Assembly: GCF_020382885.2 (NCBI RefSeq)
Contig: NC_058504.1
Coordinates: 22,247,545 to 22,311,544, forward strand
Source of the DNA: Scatophagus argus
Taxonomy: Eukaryota > Chordata > Actinopteri > Scatophagidae
Length of the DNA stretch: 64,000 bases
Direction: 5' to 3'
A program made the translations under genes and the position numbers. Each line of letters begins with the position of its first letter. Positions within the stretch are counted from its first letter, which is position 1. Positions 37,401 through 48,990 of this stretch are shown one piece after another. The notes below the pieces were generated by a model. It was not told the origin of the DNA. It did no database searches and saw nothing but the letters and a program-made list of their open reading frames with translations.

Positions 37401-38016
37401 CTCTACTAATCAAACGCTACAGTTAAATATTGAGTTTTGCTTTACATTCAGCTGCCGAGTGGTAGTTACCCTTGGTGGCACTGAAATGAAAACGCACAGT
37501 TTAATAAGCAGTGCAACACCTGGACAGACCTGTTCTTCGGAGGCCACTTCATAGTTAACACTTGTCCTTTCTTATACACTGTGTGTTGCCTAATTAACAG
37601 ATGGCAGACACCCAGCAGAAATGACTGTGGAAATAAATCATGTGGAAATAAATGATATTGCACAAATGGCAGAAAAACAGAGAAGTCCCTAATGGACAAG
37701 GGAAATACCACAGAGAATCTAGAGATTAAAAAATACGAAATTATATGCTACATAAGGCAGCCATTAGGCAGCACAATACAATAAATACATTACATCCATT
37801 CCACACATTTCCTTCGAGTTTCTGACCTCACACACACATACACGACATATTAGGTTAATTACTCACTCGTGTTTCCTCCTCTGACAGCCCGCACTCCGCA
37901 GCGATCAACATGAGCGTCGTCCCATCCGGATGCTTGCTTAGTTTTTGGAAACTGTCCTCCAGCACTTTGGTCTGCTCCTCCGACAGGTTCAGATGCTCCA
38001 TCGCTTTAGAAGTCAT
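31481..38016 (-). CDS. hopx: Homeodomain-only protein HOPX
   Basis: HOPX is a 73-75-residue homeodomain without DNA-binding ability; in mammals it acts with SRF and histone deacetylases in heart, lung and stem-cell differentiation. Exon 1 is 38016-37867 (50 codons), exon 2 is 31558-31481 (25 codons plus stop), giving 75 aa. Sequence points: LSEEQTKVLEDSFQKLSKHP, GTTLMLIAAECGLSEEET, then KWFKLRNAKWRQAEGLP. The third helix reads WFKLRNAKW where ordinary homeodomains have WFQNRRMKW, so the invariant Asn contact is absent, as in known HOPX. The exon junction falls just before KWF, phase 0, GT-AG. A second ATG lies at codon 6; the first is chosen because nothing argues against it. The 6.3-kb intron is the largest in the window and holds no recognised gene. 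Its position after thegl agrees with human 4q12. Confidence 0.96.
32120..32570. repeat. GCTAACATG-rich dispersed repeat
   Basis: Within the hopx intron. Units such as TTAGCATG, GCTAACATG and ACATGCTAA recur more than a dozen times over 450 bp in both orientations, a known type of teleost dispersed repeat. Copies have diverged and no clear period remains. A short similar piece occurs near 59080-59115. Confidence 0.65.
33983..34006. repeat. (CA)n microsatellite
   Basis: Twelve CA units in the hopx intron. Confidence 0.93.
36861..36959. repeat. Compound (CT)n/(CA)n microsatellite
   Basis: A CT run of about 26 bp, a CA run of about 25 bp, a second CT run and further CA units, in the hopx intron about 1 kb downstream of exon 1. 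Confidence 0.92.
37079..37092. repeat. Poly-G tract
   Basis: Fourteen consecutive G in the hopx intron. Its length is error-prone in sequencing. Confidence 0.85.
37262..37345. repeat. Dispersed repeat fragment, ACAAAGTACATTTA type
   Basis: AATGTAACAAAGTACATTTA followed by TACTGTAGTTCAGGAC and TTTACTCAAGTATTTTT is a widespread fish repeat. Related fragments lie at 47188-47265 and 63225-63345. Confidence 0.55.
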
Positions 38017-38215
38017 ATTCCTATTTCCTCCTTCTGTCCAGTTTGTTCGGGGTTTAGTTCGGTTTCAGGCCCTGGTTTAGAGCTCTGGAGTGGTGTGCGC
38101 ACAGCTGGACGCGCAGAGTAGAAAGGCACCGCGGTGCGCAGAGGACGCGGAGAAGGAGAAGTGTGGAGCGGCAACGGATCTCTGGCAGCTCGGCGGGTGT
38201 GTGTGGTATGGGTGT
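38017..38215 (-). promoter_or_regulatory. hopx: CpG-rich 5' flank of hopx
   Basis: Immediately upstream of the hopx ATG. Density of CG rises clearly over about 38080-38210 (for example GCGCACAGCTGGACGCGCAG) against an AT-rich background, consistent with a CpG-type promoter and 5' UTR. No TATA box is visible at a sensible distance. Confidence 0.5.
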
Positions 38216-38659
38216 GTGTGCGTGGAGGCTTTACTACTGTCAACAGAGACACGTCATGAGGCCGTTCCCACCAACAGAGCCCTCCCCTAAACACAACGCC
38301 CCCAAGTATTATGAGAATGTTACAGAATGATCATAGCAAAAACCATCTGTGGTGTAAAGTAATATTACTGGAAACAATATAATGATATATAGCAAAATTT
38401 GTAGAAAATGAATGGGTATATATAATATTCAAAACCAGGAAAAGTTAAATCAAAATGTGCAGGAGTTTTTATAGCATCTTTCAAATTAATCGTTATGATC
38501 AATGTCTGCCACAGTTCATTACTGGTACTGCCACTGGGGATGCTAAATTTACTTTTAGCATCCCTATTCAGTTAATAGAGTTGTGAAAGTATTTTAAATA
38601 GCATATTGTCATTTACTTCAGTAACATGTCCCATTACTGCAGAACATTGCAGTACCAAA

Positions 38660-41600
38660 GAAAAATCTTATGCCAATTGTAGTCCCTCTCAAATCGACCA
38701 TTTTGTGGTAGCTCACTAAGGTTAACAATCGACTCTTTTGCCACACTAAAAAAGAAACACATAACGCGAAAGAGACTAGCGCCATAGTATAATACTGAGG
38801 TTCACATATTAAAGCAAAGTGTGCAAAAACTTGAAAGGAAATGGCGTTCCTCCAAACTCACAGAATCTCGCTCAGTCTGGCAAGACAGCCTTAGATCATA
38901 TAGGAAGGCCCTATGGACTGCAAGAGCAGCCTATTAATCAAAATTAATTGAGGATAACAAGAATGACCCCAGGTTTCTGTTTAGCACTGTAGCCAGGCTG
39001 ACAGAGAGCCATAGTGCTATCGAGCTTTGTATCAGTCTGCCCCTTATAACAAGCTATGTACCCCAGTCCTTTAAAGTAGCTGTAGTCAAACCTCTCCTTA
39101 AAAAACACACACTTGACCCAGAGGTTTTAAGCAACTATAGACCGATATATAACCTTCCATTTCTCTTTAAATCTTTGAGAAACAGCCACCAATCAGCTCC
39201 CTGACTTTCTACATAGTTATATTATTATTTGAGGATATTTAATCTGGCTTTAGAGCTCATCATAGCACAGAGACAGTATTGTTCAAAGTCACAAATGACC
39301 CTCTACTTGCATCAGACGAGGGACTTATCTCTGTCCTTGTACTGTTAGACCTTAGTGCTGCATTTGACACTATTGATCATTCTATCTTATTACACAGACT
39401 GAAACACTTAACTGGCATTACAGGAACTGCATTAAGCTGGTTTCAGTCCTATTTATCAGATCGATCTCAATTTGTTCATGTTAGTGACGCATTGTCCACA
39501 CTCACAAAAGTTAGTCACAGAGTTCCCCAAGGTTCTGTCCTCGGGCCAGTACTATTCACCCTTTTATCTTTTATCTCTAATATCACCCTTCCCCATCACA
39601 CTCCACACTCCACACTCCATACATTTTCACTTCTATGCAGATGACACACAATTATACTTGTCAGTGAAACCAGATGAAACAAATCAGAAAGCCAAACTTC
39701 AGGAATGTCTTAAAGACATAAAAACCTGGATGACTTGCAATTTTCTACTTCTGAATTCAGACAAAACTGAAGTTATTGTTCTGGGCCTTAAACACCTTGA
39801 AACAAATTATCCAATGATGTAACAACTCTCTCCTGGCTTTCCTCAATAAGTCTCTAAAGACTCTCCAGCTCATCCAGAACGCTGCTGCACAATTACTCAG
39901 AAGAATCAGCATTAGAGATCATATTTCTCCTGTACTGGCTTCTCTACATTGGCTGCATGTAAAATCCAGGATAGAGTTTAAAATTCTTCTCACATATACA
40001 GTGCATCCTGAAAGTATTCACACCGCTTCGATTTTTCCACATTTTATGTCACAGTCTCATTCCAAAATGGATTAAATTAAATTTCTCCCTCAAAATTCTA
40101 CCCAAAATACCTCATAATGACAAAGTGAAACCGGTTTTCTTAAATTTCTTGCAAGTATTCACACTCTTTGCCATGATACTCAAAATTGAGCTCAGGTGCA
40201 TCCTGTTTCCATTGATCACCCTTCTGAGGTTTGAGAGTCGAGTCCACCTGTGGTAAATTCAGTTGATTGGACGTGATTTGGAAAGGCACACACCAATCTA
40301 TATAAGCATCTCACAGTTGACAGTGCATGTCAGAGCACAAACCGAGCCATGAAGTCAAAGGAAGTGTCTGTAGACCTCCAAGACAGGATTTTGTCGAGGC
40401 ACAGATCTGGAGGAGGGTACAGTACAATTTCTGCCGCATTAAAGGTCACAAGAGCACGGTGGCCTCCATTACCCGTAAGTGGAAGAAGTTTGGAACCACC
40501 AGGAGTCCTCCTAGAGCTGGACGTCCAACTAAACTGAGTGACTGGGGTGAAAGGGCATTAGTCAGGGAGGTGACCAAGAACCCAATGGTCACTCTGACAG
40601 AGCTCCAGCGTTGCTCTGTAGAGAGTGGAGAACCTTCAAGGAGGACAACCATTTCTGCAGCACTCCATCAATCAGGCCAGTATGGTAGAGAGGCCAGACG
40701 GAAGCCACTCCTCCGTAAAATGCATATGAAAGCCCATCTGGAATTTGCCACAAGGCACCTGAAGGACTCTCAGACCACGAGAAACAAAATTCTCTAGTCT
40801 GATGAAACAATGGTTGAACTCTTTCGCATGAATGACAAGCTGGAGGAAACCAGGCACTGCTCATCACCTGGCCAATACCATTCCCTCTGTGAAGCATGGT
40901 GGTGGTAGCATCATGCTGTGGAACTGTTTTGCGGCAGCAGGAACTGGGAGACTAGTAAGGGTCGAGGAAAAGATGACTACAGCAATATACACAGACATCC
41001 TTGCTGACAACCTCGCTCCAGAGTGCACTGGCGAAGGTTTATCTTCCAACAGGACAACGACCCTAAGCATACGAAAGAGTGGCTTCGGGACAACTCTGTG
41101 AATGTCCTTGAGTGGCTCAGCCAAAGCCCAGACTTGAACCCTATTGAGCATCTCTGGAGAGATCTGAAAATGGCTATACATCAACGCTTATCCCACCTGA
41201 TGGAGCTTGAGAGGTTCTGCATTGAAGAGTGGGAGAAACTGCCCAAAAATAAGGATCATACTCAAAAAGACTTGAGGCTGTAATTGTTGCCAAAGGGGAT
41301 TCAACAAAGTATTGATCACAGGGTGTGAATACCTACGTACATGTTATATTTTTGTTTTTTTATTTTTAAAGAGGGGAATTAAGAGGGAAAAAATAAGTTT
41401 AATCCATTTTGGAATGAGACTGTAACATAACAAAATGTGCAAAAAGCAAAACGAATACTTTCCAGATGCACTGTAAAGCCCTGAACAGTCAGGCACCATC
41501 ATATCTTAAAGAGTTGATAGTACCCTATTATCCCAGCAGAGCTTTACGGTCCCAAGATGCAGGGTTACTTGTCGGAGTCTTCAACAGTAGATCAGGAACC

Positions 41601-42260
41601 AGAGCCTTTAGTTATCAAGCTCCTCTACTGTGGAACCATCTTCTGGTTTCAGTCCGGGAGGCAGACACCCTCTCTACGTTGAAGAGTAGTCTTAAAACTT
41701 TCACTTTTTGATAAAGCTTATAGTTAGGGCTGGCCTAGGTCGGCCCCTAGTTATGCTGCTATAGACTTAGACTGCCGGGGGTCCTCCCATGATGCACTGA
41801 GCTCTTTCTTCCTCTCCCTCTCCTTCTGCACACATTTATGTCCCATTAATGGATATCACTAACTTAACTTCTTCCCTGGAGTCCTTGTGCTTTCTCGTCT
41901 CGCAGGTTCCCATGGATCGTGGTTGGACCTCCTGCTGAGGTCCTGCCTGAAACCTACTGTGATTACTACTGTTTAGTCATAATCTGTTTTAATTCTATTA
42001 CTACTATGACTACAGCTACTACCATTATTGTTAATACTATTGTTATCATAATCACCATAGTACCTTCTGTATACTTCATCATTATAATTATCTATAGTTC
42101 CAACACTTCTGGTATTATTGCTGTTGCTACGCATCTCTGTTTGTCCCCCCCACCCCTCCCCTCTTTTTTTGTAATTAAGAGTACAGTCTAGACCTGCTCT
42201 AATTGGAAAGTGTCATGAGATAACTTTTGTTGGGAATTGGAGCTACATAAATAAACTGAA
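38660..42260 (+). mobile_element. Degenerate LINE (L2/CR1-like) with reverse transcriptase remnants
   Basis: Non-LTR retrotransposon, dead. From about 38840 broken frames resemble the linker before the reverse transcriptase (KNDPRFLFSTVARLTESHSA), followed by the fingers (AVVKPLLKKHTLDPEVLSNY). Palm motifs are clear: LLDLSAAFDTIDHSILLHRL at about 39340-39410, VPQGSVLGPVLFTL at about 39520-39560 and YADDTQLYL at about 39635-39660, the catalytic aspartates being still present. Frame breaks occur between them, and about 300 bp after DKTEVIVLG are missing. The C-terminal part resumes after 41476 (KALNSQAPSYLKELIVPYYP, then FSYQAPLLWNHLLVSVREAD) and the 3' UTR follows to about 42250. A Tc1-like element interrupts it. 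The left boundary is uncertain. Confidence 0.85.
39999..41473 (+). mobile_element. Tc1/mariner-family transposon with broken transposase
   Basis: A complete but inactive element of 1475 bp. Both ends carry inverted repeats: CAGTGCATCCTGAAAGTATT on the left, CAGTGCATCTGGAAAGTATT read inward from the right, similar for about 90 bp (CTCATTCCAAAATGGATTAA occurs in both). It is flanked by TA at 39997-39998 and 41474-41475, the Tc1 target duplication. Removing the element restores the LINE frame LTYKALN. The transposase starts at about 40349 with the paired-type helix-turn-helix (LQDRILSRHRSGGGYSTISA), and the DDE regions remain readable ([26 protein letters not shown]), but in different frames and with a stop before SDE, so at least three lesions exist. 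Confidence 0.93.
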
Positions 42261-43598
42261 CGTCTGTGAGGCCATTGAAGTCATAATCCAATATGATAAG
42301 AAGCAGTTTAACATCTGGGGGAAATACGGCTATAGCTTCTTCATGAAGAGCTGCTCTTATAAAAGTTGCACCAAAGCTAGTAACAGATAAAATAAATTCA
42401 AAATCAAGTTAATGCAGGTAAGACTTCAGAAGATACAATAAATGTCCAACTATTCTTTTAAGTCCTTATAAAAGCATTATAAGAAAGTTATAGGAATGCT
42501 AATAAGGCAACATAAAATAAATGTCTTAAGCTTGAATAAAGGTCATGAGAAACCTACAGCTGGATGAGTACTTACAGGAATATTACGCAACAGAAGACTA
42601 CAATGGTTTACTATTAACTTTAGGACACCAACAAGTGTTATCTACTCTCATTACTGACCATGTTGATTGACCTGAAGAGAGCATAACACTTTCAGAAGCC
42701 TGTTCAAGTGGGACCATGAAGATACGATTCACCCTGTAAAATCATAAATTTCCTCATGCTCTCATACACACACACACACCTGATACAATTGTCTCTCTCC
42801 TGCATGTTATTACGTCATTTTCTCTGTGTTGTAATGTAACAAGTAGATGATTTACAAGACTCATTGGGCTCACTTTCATCAGATATCGACTGTTGTGGTC
42901 TGCTGCAAAGGAAACATCCTGACCAAGCATGTTGAATTTCACATGGTAGAAATGGTAAATACAGGTCTGATAATCCTCCCACCACACACACACACACACA
43001 GTTCCTTTTGATGCTATCTTTGGATTTTGATAAGACCCATAATTATGCAGTGCTCTCAGTGAAAGCTTGACTTGCAGAGCTTGCTGGGTGATTTCCTCTT
43101 CCCTGAATTTTAGTGGCGAATAATATCTCGTTTACACAAACCTACAGAAATCTCACGCCTGTTTCAGACAGCAAGCTAGGACCAGCCCAAACATATTCAG
43201 CTTCTTCGGCTTGTTTATATATCCTTTAATGCAGTAATATTTGTACTATTGTTCAGGATGTAAGCTTTCACATGTTCACTCAGTCTTCTCTGGTGTTTCG
43301 AGGCGTTGCCTAACATGCTTGGAACTGTTTATTTTTCTCTTTAAATTTGAGAGGAAAAAAGGAGATCTTGTTCGATGTCATGTGGCACAAAGTAACCACA
43401 CAAAAACAGGAGAAAATACTAGACTGTGTTTTGTTTGTTGGAGAAAATGTAATCTGATCCAATTTGAGGAAAGGACCCCCAAAACTGCAAAGGAAGGCAG
43501 GCAGTCCCCTTCCAGGGCTGCTATAGGCCGAATTCAGTTTGTTTTGCTTCTTAATCAGAATTAAGCTTTTACCACAAAATGTTCTGCTCACAGTACAC

Positions 43599-43620
43599 AA
43601 TAATAATAATAATAATAATA
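43599..43620. repeat. (AAT)n microsatellite
   Basis: Seven AAT units. Confidence 0.93.
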
Positions 43621-45499
43621 CCTAATAACAGGTATCAGTAAATTTAATAAAACCTGGCCGCATTCTTGGTCATCTTGGTCATATTCAAAACAAATATCCC
43701 AGCATAAAAATAACTCAGATATAATGCCTAGAAATACACAGTCTCCCCTCAAAGCTGCCTGACAGTCCAACCATGGAGTAAATCCTGAAAAACTTTATGT
43801 CCAAATTTATCTCCCAATAAATCTCAAAATAAGACTGTTAACTCCCTAACAATGGTACAGAACCAGAACAGCGGAACAAGGTTTTAAAGAGCTGCAGTTT
43901 ATGTACATATTTATGACTGCTTTTCTTGGTTTGATTTCCAATAAAACAACACAAAACTGGTCAGACGTTGGATGTTCCACATGTATGCGAACACACTTAA
44001 GTCAGATGAGACTACCATATGTTCGTATTGTCTCATTTTAGACAGAGACGAGGGAAGCTGCCCTTTACAAGCAGAGGACAGTGAATCATCGAATATTAAC
44101 GTCACCTTATGAGTGCACCATGTGGTGACTGTGCTGATAGCAAGCTGTCACTTTATGGCAGATAAACACACAGTTCTGTGGAAGACACAACGCTGCTGAG
44201 GTCAGAGCTGATTGGCTGCTGCTGATCCGCCGTATCGTATTTTATCTGGCTGATCCAAAGTTCACCCTGAGGGCCTGATGAATGTGAACGTGATCATTCA
44301 GAAATTGCCAATTGCCATTTGCACAAGTCTTTAATGTAACCTCTGATCTTGATTTTAGTTCTTGTGTTATTCTGTAGGTCAATCAACAATAGTCAACATG
44401 ACTTGTGAGATTTTTGTCATCCAGCAGGTGGTTCAGAAAATCTTTTATTTAGTTTTCCTGTTTTATTTTTTTCTGTTGTGTTGCATGGAGCAATCGCATG
44501 TTTTTGGCCTAAGTGTGTAGTAACTTACAGACGAAAATACATTTAAAATCAAACTGTCAAACTCAATCTTTTAATCTATAATTTATAGGTTTATTAGTAT
44601 GACAAAGAGTGAAATGACTAAATGACTGTGATATACCAATAAACATTTAACACCGTTAAACCCTCTCTTCCTGTACATGTTGCATTCTGAGTAAACAATT
44701 ACAGAAAGATGTGAATTAATACTTGCACCACACCGGAGGTATTTATTATGGTAACAGTCAGTGTCCTCCAGTTACTGAGGGACATGCGTCCGAAAGCTCA
44801 GAATCTTCAGATAAACAAACACAGATCTCTGAAAGACTGCCAACACAGCCAATAGACTGGTAGTTTTCTTTCTGCTGTAGGTGTGGGAGGACAGGACTTA
44901 TTAAGTTATAACAGGGCTTATAAAGCGCCGGAAATAGAGATGATAACAGTGAGTGTCTGAGTCCAAAGTGGATATGAGAGTAAAAATATCACAAGTCAAG
45001 ACCCTTCACTTCCAGCCAGTGCAGGATGTAGTGCAATCATTGGTAAAATGTTTCTCTGTCCTGACGGCTGGCAGCGATGGTTACTGAATAATGTGGCCAG
45101 TAAATGAGTCACCTTTGCTCATCTTGTCACTGTCTCTTCCATTTAATTTGAGAAATCCAAATGGTTCATTTCGATGTCACCAGGGAGAAACAGATTCAAA
45201 AACTACACTTGTCTCGCTCAATCAAATAAAAGCATGAGTGTCCTTTCCAAATGCTGTGCCTCTAAACTTTATCTTATATTTATCTTCGGGACAGTTTGCT
45301 CTTTGCATCTACCAGCTACTCTAACGCAATCTAGTTTTTGGCGTTAATGTTCCTAGAAATTCACAAGCTGTCCAGAGGATAAAGTCTTAACACTCTACAC
45401 TGAACTTACAACCGTGTTCACTCACCGACCTTGAAGATAAGAAGCTCTCTGCAGGCTACGCTACACAGTTATCATGACCAAACCAACTCAGAATAACTA

Positions 45500-45565
45500 T
45501 ATGATTGCAATAAACTTCATTGTACAGGTTACTGTGCATTGACAATAAAGTCTATCTTATCTTAA
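45500..45565 (+). mobile_element. LINE 3' tail fragment
   Basis: TGCATTGACAATAAAGTCTA followed by TCTTATCTTA is the characteristic tail of fish non-LTR elements with short 3' repeats. Only the last tens of bases are visible. Confidence 0.55.
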
Positions 45566-46949
45566 ATGCATATAAAATTAAAAATGCTATCAGTTCAGGG
45601 TCAAGTAAATCAGGGTCAGGACATCTGGAGTTCAATTTTTGTCTGGTTTTGATTCTGATTTGTCATTGTATTTTAGTGTGCCGTACTATGAAGTCTAATT
45701 ATATTCCTGGTACTCTGTTAGTTTTGTCTCTTTTTTAATTCTTGTCGCCTGATTTTAGTTTTTATTTGTTTCTCTGTAATCACTGGGTTTGATATGTTAA
45801 ATACCAAATTCTACAATCTGCACATGAGAGGTTACAGAATTTAGCTGAGATCCAACAGAGCATCAAATCTGCCTTTGAAGAGCAACATCAGCTTGGCATA
45901 ACCAATGTAAAAACATCTCCTAAAAATGATACTGTGAGTGCTGCGCGGATCAAAAGCAGCCTTCTGTTCCTTGGGGATGTGATTTCTGTTACGGCCCTGA
46001 GGTAACTCGCACTCGTGACAAAGTCTGAATCATGATGATCCCATGTGGCGTCCCTGCAGTGAGACACGGGATCAGCTCCTCACAAGTCTGTAGGTGAGAC
46101 GGATTATCGCACCGTGCAGGCATGCGGTAAAGTGCTGTTTTCACACATAATTACAGGTACAAGTGTCAAAGTCCCGTCACGAACTCTCATCACGGCAGCC
46201 TGACTGCGAGGAATCAGGCAACTTGAATGCAGATGCTCAGTCTCACACACAGCTGCTGACGTCTGAGTCAGAGGCTGATGATATCAGTAGAGTGATGTAA
46301 GTTATCATGTTATCCAGGAGTCCATGCAATCTACTTATGGACACTGCTAATAGAAAACTCAGAGATATAAATCCACATACACGCAGTAACATCTCCTACA
46401 GGGGAGTTAGGATTTGTGGATAAATTATGGCTGATGGTTTTTTCATTACCAGTTTATTTGTTGATGATATTTAAATTGATTAATGGTTACCAATTAAAAG
46501 GAAAAGCAAGTCTGTCAGACCTGTGTGGAAAACATAAAATCAGGAAGACAAAACAGCATAAAACACAAACAGTGGTTTTGTGTTTAGAGAAGCAGCCTCA
46601 TCCCCCTCACGAGACCGTAAATCCATAGAGAATCTGATATGTGCAGTAGGTTCCTATTAATAAATCTCAGTACTGTGGGAAACAGGGAAGACAGACCTCT
46701 GGTAGTCTCACCAGCCGTGTCTCCCATCTTCATCGTAATTCACAGAGACTTGTTTTCATTAAAGAGAGGCCACGAGTCAGGCCTGACTCCTGGAAGACAG
46801 AGTTCATCACTGGTCGAGGTTTGTGGTCAGCGCATGGCCCTTACATAAGTCTCGGCCCCCAGCTGCCCACTCACTCCCTCATCAAACAGAGACTTCTGGG
46901 AAAGAAGAGGCGGAGTGCAACTGACCTCAAGGAGGCTGCTGCCCGAACG

Positions 46950-47040
46950 AAATCACAAGGAGCAATGTTGGGTTCAATGTCTTGCTCAAGGGCACTTCAA
47001 CAGGACACAAGAGGAGCTGGGAATTGGACCATGTTTGAGT
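46950..47040. repeat. SINE-like fragment
   Basis: GTCTTGCTCAAGGGCACTTC followed by GGGAATTGGACC resembles the central block of the SINE at 25325. Ends are not definable. Confidence 0.45.
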
Positions 47041-47187
47041 GTTAAAAACTGAACCAGGAGGTAGGAGGTGTGTATCTTTAAGTGGTTTAATACTAGGATG
47101 CAGAATTTCAGTGTCCAGCAAAGTCTCCGGACACAATGATGTCCTCAAGGTTTTTGTATGCTGTAAATCATAGAAGGCACACCACAT

Positions 47188-47265
47188 TTCAAGTACAAGT
47201 ACATTTTACTCCACAACTTTGTCTCAAACGAAGTAGTTTTACAATGTTGTACTGGTATTTTTACT
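47188..47265. repeat. Dispersed repeat fragment, ACAAGTACATTTTA type
   Basis: TTTCAAGTACAAGTACATTT, TACTCC and TACTGGTATTTTTACTCC match the family seen at 37262 and 63225. No coding content. Confidence 0.5.
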
Positions 47266-48754
47266 CCAGTAATAAGATGTGAATACTTCTTTCACCTCTG
47301 CGCTGTATAAAGTTGACATGAGCGCTGGATTGTGTATTCTACAAGTTGTTTTCCCCCGATCAAATCAGTCTATCCTCTTAACCACCAACTCTGCAGCATT
47401 GCCAGGCCAGCTGGAATATGTATTTACTCCAGCATGTACTCCTCCACCACGGGGTCTCCACCCAGTTCGATGTTTCTGTGATACCTCCATACTGAAGTAT
47501 CATCCCACATACATCCCAAAACTGTACTTCATTAGCTCAAGAAGCTCTGATGTTTTCACATCCAAACTGGCTATCAACACAGTGTGTGTATGTTTTTAGC
47601 ATTGTTTTCAGGGATGGGAACTTATCCACAGTAGTACAAGAGCGACATGGATGGCGACAGAGAGATTGTTATCTGGATATTTTCCTTTTGTTCTTCTCTT
47701 ACACTCAAGCAGGCTTTCATAGAGGAAGTGCTAAAGACGTCTTCAAAAGTCAGAAGAGGAAGCTGACACTTGACGGCAGGAAACAACTTCCCGAGTCGGG
47801 CTGGTGATCCAACCAATAAAGAGGAAGTGCAAAGTTTTAGAGGACCTGTACTCTGAGCAGCATAAAGGCAGGATCTCTTACGTAACGGTGCGGATTTATA
47901 CGTCAAACGCGGGGGGCCCTCAGTAGGTAATGGGCCTCTCTGGAGAAGGGGTCAAATCTCAGTCCCTACTGGTGCTGCTGGCCAAGGACAACAGTCCTGA
48001 GCAACAGACTGAAGAACTGCCACCTTTTTAATGTGGAATGTTGAACTAAACTCCAAAAACAAAGCAGTTAAACCAGCATTTTGTCCATTTAGGCATCACT
48101 GAAAAGCATTAAATCCTGCTCTGAGTATTTAACACCTCTGTTTTACTGAAGCTCTGCTTTAGAGATCGTACAAAATGTCTAGAAGTATGAATAACAAAAA
48201 TACAGGATTGTTTGAACCTGACACACAGCTCGTCACTGCCCCGTTCACACATTTTAAGAACATCCAGCTTAAGCCAGTTAGGTTTAAACATGCAACATTA
48301 TCTAACCATTTCATGTCCACACTCAGCCAGAGTTTTCTCACTGAGAAAACAAACCAGAACGGATGGAATTACCACCTCACTGTTCCACCCCCCCACTCAC
48401 CAGTCAGGTTAGAGATTCCATCCATGTCTGCTTGGACTCGTATAATACCTGTAGTGAGTGACAGAGGGCTTCGTCACCTGGCGCAATAACAAGCACCTGA
48501 AGCTCAATGTCATCAAAACCAGTGAGCCTGTGTTGGAGAGAAAACATTATGATGTCACAGTGAAGCTGACCTTAGCTGACCGTTTGAAAATCTTTTACAA
48601 AATCAGCCTGGAAAATTTTGGGAAAGAAAACGCATGTTAACAAATGGGTGGCTTAGTGTGGATGTAGTCTCAGTTTGACACAAAAATCAGGACATGTTTA
48701 TACTCATTGTCCACAGTTATGTTTGCTACTTTACATACTGCAATAGCTGTAAGG

Positions 48755-48990
48755 ATGAAACTGAAACAATTATGTTTATCACTGATTAATATGACAATTT
48801 TTCTATTGTTTAGTTCATAAAATGCCAGAAAATTGTTAAATATGCCCCTGTGACCGAAAGTCCAAAACCCAAATGTATTAATTTTTCAATAAATTAAGAC
48901 AGAAATCTCCCTTACTTTAGTGAGTGATGAGAATTTATCTTTTTGGTAAATTCCTTGAGCAATTAAAAACAAACCGTTAAATTAAAACCA
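48755..48990. repeat. Degenerate interspersed repeat, ATTAATC type
   Basis: Contains GAAACTGAAACAATTATG, CTGATTAATATGACAATT, TTCATAAAATGCCAGAAAAT and GTCCAAAACCCAAATGTATT in the order seen in a common fish repeat also present at 19000-19190. The family is not named. Confidence 0.5.

Noticed and set aside
39279-39822. Reverse transcriptase frames as a possible host gene
   Set aside because: The palm motifs, 3' UTR and dispersed copies elsewhere in the window identify a broken LINE. The frames are disrupted.
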